A stretch of DNA of 64,000 bases, taken from assembly GCA_947359465.1 (NCBI GenBank), contig OX375873.1, forward strand, positions 56,763,573 through 56,827,572, written 5' to 3'. Made by a program: the position numbers and the translations under genes. This stretch comes from Metellina segmentata. Its lineage: Eukaryota; Arthropoda; Arachnida; Araneae; Tetragnathidae. Below the pieces are notes generated by a model, which worked only from the letters and a program-made list of their open reading frames with translations, was not told the origin of the DNA and did no database searches. Below, piece after piece: positions 57,108 through 64,000 of the stretch. Position 1 is the first letter of the stretch. Every line of letters begins with the position of its first letter.

Positions 57108-58426
57108 CTTAACATACAAAAGATAATTGAAATTAGAGCATGATAGCAAGTTTTGAATTGAGCCATAAAATATATAAATTTTTAAATGTAATTAAATTTG
57201 AAATTGTTTTTTCTGTATTTCCTTGTTTCACAATTGAATTCATTCTATTATTTTAAGAAGTCCTTTAATTATCAGAATCAAATGACCTCCAACAATTGTA
57301 TACACTCTATCTTTTCTTTATTATTTTTTGTTAAAAAACACTCCTATATAAAATCTTTGCTGCTTTTATGCCCATGGGTTTTAATGATATTAAAATTACA
57401 CAACTGCAGCATTTTAAACTGGCTTAAAGTTACAGCAACCATACTTCAATATTGTTCATTTTTTCTTGTCCTTGATGAATTTTTAGTATGTGAAAAATTG
57501 TGAAAATCTTAGATTAGTATTTACCCAACACTTAACATTATAAGCATCATATTTCTGAATAGTGTGGTATTCTTTTCACATGACATCAAAATTTTAATGA
57601 CTACTACATCTGATGTCGTTGGAAGAATTCTAGGATTCTTTTCCCATGACACATTTTTGTTTTTGTTATTATTTTTAAAATTACTCAATTATTTTACATA
57701 ACTTAGGATTTAACTTAGAACAGTTTTATAAATTTAGGCTTCATTTATTGTTTGAAAAAATGGTGAAAACTATGAATGAGCACATAATGATCCATTTTTC
57801 ACTTTTGGAGGGACTCGACAGTTCGTTCTGATAATATTTAAAAACTAAAATTTAACTAGCTAACTCAAAGCCAGATTGTTAAGTTCAGGTTAAACTGTAT
57901 TCATGTGATGATTTGGGGTCTCACAAAGAGGAACACAAAATTGGCATAAAATGAGTTATAGCACACTGCTGTCTAGTGCTACACAGCTCAGCCCTGCACT
58001 GCCCAGTGTGAAACTGGAAAATGAACTAAAACTCCAATGCTACTACTCAACACAGATCTATTGAATATTTGCCACTTTTAGTTTTCCAACTATAAAGTGC
58101 TTGTTTTTTATTCATGAATCTTAGATCAGTGTGGCAATAAAATTTTCGAAACAAAAAAAGGCCCTTGATATTTCTACAAGTTTCCTGATACTGTCACAAA
58201 AATTTCCTTGATTTTAAAATTAAAAAAAAAAAAAAATGTGATCCTTAATTGGTATTGATATTCAGTATCCAATGACAGTATTTTTAAATATTTAGGGTCA
58301 AATGAGGTAAGAGGATCATTTTCCACAAATATTTTGTATTTTTCTCTTCAAATATTTTAATTCTTACTGAAGGGTTAAAACCTTCAATGAAACTCTTACA
58401 ATAGCATGGTTCCCACTCTTCATGGC
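57108..58426. other. Upstream of the first exon found, nothing recognised
   Basis: Should be intronic sequence of the alpha2delta gene, because the missing N-terminal exons must lie further up. I looked for minus-strand exons with family motifs (YYNA-like) and found none. Confidence 0.45.
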
Positions 58427-58738
58427 TTCAGTCTACGTTTATAGAGGGGGCAACGTTTTTGACGTTTTTTTTCCTTTGGCGCACTTCTAGTAGCGAATTA
58501 TAGCAGGTTAAGGCAACCCATCTGTATTACGTTTATTGCAGTTTTTTATGTCAACCTCGGCAAGCGGAAAGTTTAAATTTTCATTTAGAATAATCAAGAA
58601 AGTTCTTTCAAAATTCGTTAAACTCCAGTTTGATTTCATTGGTTCATTTGAAAAAATTCTTTCCTTGGCAACTTTAGAAGTGCGCCAAAAAAAGCACTGA
58701 GGCCATTACCACCGCTATAAACGTAGACTAAAGCTGTT
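58427..58738. mobile_element. MITE with TCTACGTTTATAG ends
   Basis: Left arm GCTTCAGTCTACGTTTATAG then GGGGCAACG and TTGGCGCACTTCTAG. The right arm, read inward, is CAGCTTTAGTCTACGTTTAT then GCGGTGGTAATGGCC and TTGGCGCACTTCTAAAGTTG. About 310 bp with no coding capacity. A single end of the same family lies at 20773. Confidence 0.78.
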
Positions 58739-58804
58739 TCAAAAAATTCTACAAAAATGTAATTGCAAGCAAAAAATATTAATTTAATGCACAAAAAAGA
58801 CCGA

Positions 58805-59055
58805 CCACGTAAACCAAGGTGGTGGTTTTCGAAAATTACTATGCAAGTGTTTTTTATTCTAATTACAATTTATTCAAATCTCAAAAGTACTCGTAATTAT
58901 GCTTCTATAAATAGGACAAATGATAGTAGTTGCCGTTTAAAGTATCAACATTTTAAAAGTTCCCTTATTTTTTGTGAAAGTTGGAAATTTTCTCTAAGAT
59001 TTCCAGAATTAAAAAATTCCCTGAGAATTCCTTGATTTCCCGGTTCTGTTACCAC
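58805..59055. repeat. Interspersed repeat, second copy of 14075-14373
   Basis: Colinear with the repeat inside the Tigger element, ending GATTTCCCGGTTCTGTTACC in both. Family unknown. Confidence 0.6.
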
Positions 59056-59220
59056 ACTATAGATACAGTTAAACCTTGTTAAAATTAATTTAATGGGACC
59101 ATAAAAATATTTGTATCAATTATAGTTCATTTTATCTGAATTCACATAAAAAAGTTTTTTTAAACAATAAAATAGAATAATATATTTACATTACTTCCTT
59201 TACAATTATTCTTGGATCAC

Positions 59221-59222
<2 letters not shown>

Positions 59223-59255
<33 letters not shown>
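59223..59255. repeat. (TA)n microsatellite
   Basis: About 16 TA units. Confidence 0.9.
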
Positions 59256-59258
<3 letters not shown>

Positions 59259-59725
59259 GGTACGATAATTCATCATCAAAACTGTACAGATAATTCTTGA
59301 TAACAGATTTCCCAATTATTCAATTTTCATATTAAAATAGTCATTATTAATTTTTTTTTTTGACATTCTTTAAGAAAATTTTTGGTGAAGTCAATAATGT
59401 TTAGTTGAGAAGATGATTTTCACTGCCTAACAGATAAAGGTTAAAATTAATGGTCTGCTACATGGCAACTAAATGTTTCTAAGTTGATGCTGAAAATTTT
59501 TGCTGAAAAACAGCCACCACTTTCTTAAATTTGGAATTTAGAAAAAAAAATGCAGACGCTTCAAGTAGGGAAACAAAAAGCTATGGAGGGAAAGAAGGCT
59601 GAAGATTAGTACCTGCATGTGCACATGACGGGGTATTTCCTGTAAAGTAAGATCATTTTTAATTAACGTCGTACCACAGCAACACAACAGGCTATTGACA
59701 GCGGTCCGGAATCAATCCTCTAAGG

Positions 59726-60480
59726 CAGGGATTCCCAACCGGTGGTACGCAAGGATGACACGAGCAACTCAAATATTCTACGAAGTTTGTTCGATATTTT
59801 AGTATGTACAACCACGTTGTGGCAACTTAGCCACAGATCTCCAGATAATCCCTATGAAAGTTAAATTGTAACGCGCGTCTTCCCTACCCGATGGGGAATT
59901 CTCCAGATTGGCTTGGAACGTGGTATCAGAAAGACCACGTCGGAATAACCTCTCACTTCTCTTTGTGTTTCATCGTCTTTGTGTCAGTGTCCTGTCTTGT
60001 AATAAATATATGTTCAAAATTGAAATGGACTCGATATAAGAGTTATTATGTCACACACGTTATGCTATTTCTTATGCCATTTGTTACTAATTACTTGTGT
60101 GAGAGTGGTTTTTCTGAACTTTTGTATACAAAAAATAAATATAGAAACAGAGTAAGTGTTGAAGAGGACTTAAAGAGTGAAGTTAAGCACCCTTGCTCCT
60201 GATATTGATATTTTAATAAAATACAAACAACAAGTTTGGCACTAAAAATTGATTTTTGATTATGTTAATCTTTATTTGTACTAATTATTTAAAATTAATT
60301 GTTTTTAGACCTGTGAGTTAAAAAAAACAACCCAATTTTCAATAATTGTTTTATTTTGTCCTTTATTAAAACATCCTTAATACGAAATACAAGTGCATTA
60401 GTCATAAAATATAATGCTTTCTTACTATTTTAATTAAAATAAAACAAGCCATTGGGCACTTTTCTGACATTAGATATATG
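59726..60480 (+). mobile_element. hAT relic, ZBED5-type, inserted in a SINE
   Basis: The left end CAGGGATTCCCAACCGGTGG fits hAT termini of the ZBED5 group. No right terminal repeat is visible, and part of the host SINE is missing, so the right side was probably deleted. Holds the transposase remnant at about 60048-60202. Confidence 0.75.
60048..60202 (+). pseudogene. hAT transposase C-terminal remnant (ZBED5/FAM200-like)
   Basis: The last third of a 103-codon ORF reads FVTNYLCESGFSELLYTKNK, then YRNRVSVEEDLKSEV before a stop. YLCESGFS...KNKYRNRL is the conserved hAT dimerisation (Dimer_Tnp_hAT) motif. The first part of the ORF (from 59891) has no such similarity. Most of the transposase is absent. 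Confidence 0.82.
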
Positions 60481-61847
60481 TTCATAATTTTGAACCACGG
60501 TCAGATGACAAGGCAACACCTGAGCTGGCACTCCACTCTCCAAACTTCCACACCTACCCAGCAGGGTATTTCCAGAGTGCTGGTATTTCACTGAATGATA
60601 AAATCTATTTTAAATGCTCGTAAGTGGCCACTGAACGAAACATGTTCAGTGGCCACTTACAAAATTACTTAATTTTCACCTTTACTAACAGAAAGCGGTG
60701 AACAATTTCTAAGCCAGCAATATCTTCTTTTGAAGGCACGCTTATTCCTTCACACTTTTCGAAAACTTCAATTATTCTTCACACTCTACCACAAAAAAAA
60801 ATCTTCTACAATTTTGGTTTCTGTTAATACAATTGAAAAAACCCCATTTACCTTTAAATTTTGAAACTGGGTTCTTCTTAACCAGAAATTAAAGTAACCC
60901 GAATTCTTCTTAAACAATTGAGTTAACATAATTTGAATATACATTTTGATGGGGATTGGATATTGGGGTTTTATGGTGTAAGGTTGAGGGGGATTGGAAT
61001 TTAGTTCTAATTATCAGTAATTGGTACTAAGTAAGTTTGTCTAAATGAGGCTTGAATGTATTTACCCAAACCAAATCAGTAATTGAAGGAAGTAGTAGGC
61101 AAGTTGACGCCTATTTAAAAAAAGCAAAGGCTCATGCAACATACTCAACATGTTTTGTTGTAACTTTAGTAGTTTAGTACTAGACTGAGAAAAATTAGTA
61201 GAAGACATATTCATTTTGATGCTAACAAATTTCAATGTGTCAGTTGCTCATTTCACCAGTTATATATTGCTGCTTTAGCTATACTCACCAAATGTTACAT
61301 AAAGTGTTTACCTCATTTCAAGTAAAAATAAAATAAAATAATAATGTCCTTATAAAAGGGAAAAATGGACCCCATCAGAAAGGGCATTAAAATTGACAGG
61401 CTCATGACTTCACTGTAAAGGTGAACTAAAATGCACCTCTAATAAAAGAGACTGCTTGTTAATGATAAAAAAGATACTATAAACTGCATATTATAGCTTT
61501 TTAAAGACGAATTATAATACTATGGCAAGTTTCAAGGTAAAAGGCAATACTCGCACAAAAGATTACAAATTCAGTTAACTTCATTTTTCTGTGAGAGAAT
61601 GATTGATCATGTTTACAGTAATTGGCCCTTATCAGGGCTAGAAATCAGATACAGAAAGTCAGGCATCAATGGTAATGCATTAATTTTCTTCAGTTGTCAA
61701 AATGTTTTACTTACTGTCTGTGCACAACAAACACAGCTCCAGACTAAGTCTGACCCTGTCTGTTGTAGTGGAATCAGACTTTCCCTAAAAAATGCTCAAA
61801 GAAATATATCAAAGTTTGTCTCATTGGCATACTTGATGACGAAGTGG

Positions 61848-61930
61848 TTGGGTTTATGGTGTGTAAGGCCATATTTGGCAATGCTGCACCAAACACAACA
61901 CAGACAACGTCGAGTAATAGACACACAAGG
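61848..61930. repeat. Dispersed repeat fragment, second copy of 32900-33010
   Basis: GGTTTATGGTGTGTAAGGCC, ATATTTGGCAATGCTGCACC and AACACAACACAGACAACG. Short and diverged. Confidence 0.45.
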
Positions 61931-62069
61931 TAGGTAGTTGAATTAACATATCAGAAAGGGCTATTAGATGGCCTTGTAATTCAGACAAGGTCAACAACTA
62001 AGCTGGCACATCATGCCAACATTTGAGGCCAGGACACAGATTAAATGTGTACCAGATATAGGTGAAAAT

Positions 62070-62460
62070 TAGTGGTCGCCACGTGGCAACTGAAAAATTT
62101 TGCTATAGTTGCCACACATTCTTAAAAACATTAGTTTTATGGTGGAACCTACGATTTTACAGTTATTTTTTCTGAGGACATAAAAAAAAACATGGGAACG
62201 TAAACACAGAAAATAGTATTTGGAATTTAGGAGAAAAAACATGGATGTTTGGAGCAGGAAAACACAAAGCAATCTCGGGAAAGAATGCCGAAGATTAGAA
62301 CTTGCATGTGCACATGTGACCTGGGGTATTTCTGAAGTGCCTGCATTTCGAAGGGTGAAAAAATCTATTTTGATATATAAAAATGTGCTCATAAATGGCC
62401 ACTGAAGTAAACAAGTTCAGTGGCCATTACATTTACAAAATTTCTTAATTTTGCACTTTA
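62070..62460. repeat. Repeat R, copy 2 (uninterrupted)
   Basis: The empty-site counterpart of 59430-60690: GGTCGCCACGTGGCAACT, GCATGTGCACATG, CTGGGGTATTTCTGAAGTGC, AAAATCTATTTTG, and the hairpin GGCCACTGAAGTAAACAAGT. Unknown family; no convincing protein. Confidence 0.6.
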
Positions 62461-62515
62461 GTACCAGACACCATGTAAGTGACAGAGGGTGCAAGTTCAA
62501 AATTGCATCCTCAGG

Positions 62516-62690
62516 TTACCAATCCTCTGTTATTCTAATTGGGCTATTGTGCCCCCCACCCCATAAAGGTTTTACTAGAAGAGATAAACACACCCAAGGA
62601 GCAAGAAAACATGTGCTGCCTACAAATTGCAGGTTGCTAATACAGTGGGTATATCCACTGAACCATGACAGCCCCAATGACAAATTAGAA
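62516..62690 (-). repeat. Probable tRNA-derived SINE head
   Basis: The minus strand reads GGGGCTGTCATGGTTCAGTG then GATATACCCACTGTATTAGC and AACCTGCAATTTGTAGG. An A-box-like TGGTTCAGTGG is clear but the B box is degraded. The layout resembles 33326-33435. Confidence 0.45.
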
Positions 62691-63004
62691 TGATAATTAA
62701 GAAGACTTTTACTTGTTGTCGATATCACTTATACTAATAAACTATTTCTTTCTGCCCTCCATCATTCATGAAAAACAAAATAAATTGAATCTTACTCAAA
62801 ATGACCATGCCCTGCATAGTCATTGTCCAGACTTGAGCCAGACAATGAGCTGTCCAGACTTGGTGTCTGGAACATTTTCGTGGCAGACAGTGGAATTTCA
62901 AATTCGTTTTTTTACATGATTGTGGAGTTTTTTTCCCCCCAAAAGCATTTGTTATTTGAGGGTCAGTAACATTTCTTGTCATTTCGACATAGAACTACAT
63001 ATTC

Positions 63005-64000
63005 CATAATATTATAAAATAAAGTGTTTGTCTGTCTATTTGTTTGTTTGTTTCCTGCACGTTAAGTCCTGATGAATCTATGGCACTTACAGTAATGGGA
63101 TTTGGCACACAGGTAGTCCAAATTTTTTACAATTTTAGGGTAGCAGCAAATTTTAAAATTCACTCTAGAACATTTAAAAATGAGTTTAATTATTGTTTTT
63201 TTCTCTAGAATAACAGCATAAAAGGTCAGATTCTAAATTTATTTTTTCCGTTTTGCGCAAAAAAATGATTTTTCAGTAGACGAAAAAAAACAAATTTTTA
63301 ACTTTAGTTATGTTGTTCTTTTTTCCATCTCATAGACCGTTAAAGATAAAGTAAAAATTTCAACGGATTTTAAATCTGCGGAAAATTTTACATCAGATCA
63401 TTACTTGAAAATATAATTTTCTTTAAATAAATAAATTTTAAATTGAATACATATTTTACATTATCGTAAGAGAATGTGACGTTCCACCAACATTCATGTT
63501 CTAAAATAAACAGATTACATTTCCTGCCCTCTTACGGTTTAAACAAAGAAAGCAAAGAAAATAAAAATATTTTGGCTGGCATTATTTAGTTCTTTTTGTA
63601 AAATCGGGATCGCTAAAGATAGATTGAAAATTTGACACCAGATAGATACCTTATACCTTTAATTTTCTTTTAATAAATAATTTTTCAGTTAAAATTTTTT
63701 TTTTCCGCAAGAGATTGTGACATCACGTTAAATTTCTATTTGGTTTGTGAAGCAAAATCACACCATGGGCAACTCCGTTATGGCTGTTATCCAATTTGCA
63801 AAGCAAATCATAGTTCATGATATTCATAATTTGGAATTCCCGGGGAATTTATTAGAATAGGCTACGAATTTCCATTTGGTTAGCGAAGCAAACCATAGTT
63901 CATAATATTCATATTTTGGTTTAAACCAACACCACGAGCAAGGCCATTATGGCTGTTATCCAATAGGCTATGAATTCGAATTTGTAGCAATCACTGGGGG
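63005..64000 (+). repeat. Dispersed repeat family H, runs off the window end
   Basis: Starts with GTTTGTCTGTC/TGTTTG repeats and CACTTACAGTAATGGGATTT then GGCACACAGG. It carries the family H motif at 63340-63405 (about KDKVKISTDFKSAENFTSDH) and then imperfect repeats of GCGAAGCAAACCATAGTTCA and ATGGCTGTTATCCAATAGGC (63740-63990). It ends at CACTGGGGG, possibly the start of the GC-rich block seen at 26033. May be a Helitron-like fragment. Confidence 0.5.

Larger units (their letters stand above)
59645..60561 (-). repeat. tRNA-derived SINE, copy 5, split by a hAT relic
   Basis: The tail side (59664-59725) has TAACGTCGTACCACAGCAAC, ACACAACAGGCTATTGAC and GGTCCGGAATCAATCC. The body resumes at 60484 with AATTTTGAACCACGGTCAGA then AACACCTGAGCTGGCACTCC. 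The tRNA head is missing (5' truncation). Flanked by the 10-bp direct repeat in repeat R. Confidence 0.78.
59430..60690. repeat. Repeat R, copy 1, interrupted by a SINE
   Basis: Matches 62070-62460 in order: CATGGCAACT, GCATGTGCACATG, GGGTATTTCC, AAATCTATTTT, the CAGTGGCCACTTAC hairpin and AATTACTTAATTTT. The SINE insertion divides it, with a direct repeat gggtatttcc at about 59632-59641 and 60563-60572. Confidence 0.65.

Noticed and set aside
60661..60780. Minus-strand run EVFEKCEGISVPSKEDIAGL then EIVHRFLLVKVKIK
   Set aside because: Looks protein-like and may be a transposon relic, but stops flank it and I could not assign a family. It partly overlaps repeat R.
61727..61771. Possible 45-nt minus-strand exon with AG and GTAAGT edges (45 nt, DLVWSCVCCAQT)
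   Set aside because: It does not match the missing N-terminal part of alpha2delta and is too short to trust.

Overview
This window is AT-rich animal nuclear DNA. It has introns with GT-AG splice sites, long introns packed with DNA transposons, tRNA-derived SINEs and (TA)n microsatellites, and no operons. The host gene is arthropod-like. One SINE family has body segments that resemble, from memory, a SINE common in orb-weaving spiders. A spider or other arachnid is therefore my best guess, but it is an inference and I could not test it by search.

There is one host gene: a voltage-gated calcium channel alpha-2/delta subunit on the minus strand. I placed 34 coding exons from about 57,107 (the most upstream one in the window) down to the stop codon at 12,388. 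Splice sites and phases agree at every junction. Together they give 2,847 nt, or 948 residues plus a stop. The protein holds the end of the VWA_N domain, a complete VWA domain with an intact DxSxS metal site, the Cache region, the cysteine-rich C-terminal alpha-2/delta domain and a hydrophobic C-terminus. The exons for the signal peptide and the start of VWA_N are missing and probably lie above 57.1 kb, perhaps beyond the window. The conserved sequence is closest to the alpha2delta-3/4 type.

Layout by position. From 1 to 4.1 kb there are SINEs (two of them an inverted pair) and a foldback MITE. From 4.14 to 6.92 kb there is an apparently intact Tc1/mariner-superfamily element with an unusual DD77E transposase and perfect 28-bp terminal repeats. 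From 6.92 to 12.39 kb there is a repeat-poor stretch that probably includes the 3' UTR of the calcium-channel gene. From 12.39 to 57.1 kb lie the exons. The introns carry a Tigger/pogo element, a deleted mariner, a hAT relic, a PIF/Harbinger element with a MADF ORF, a triple nest (Tc1 split by an unclassified element, which is split by a mariner), a deleted pogo element and SINEs. From 57.1 to 64 kb there is a MITE, a second nest (repeat R split by a SINE, which is split by a ZBED5-type hAT relic) and a dispersed repeat running off the end.

The only complete long ORF outside the host gene is the DD77E transposase. The other transposase traces carry frameshifts, stops or active-site changes.
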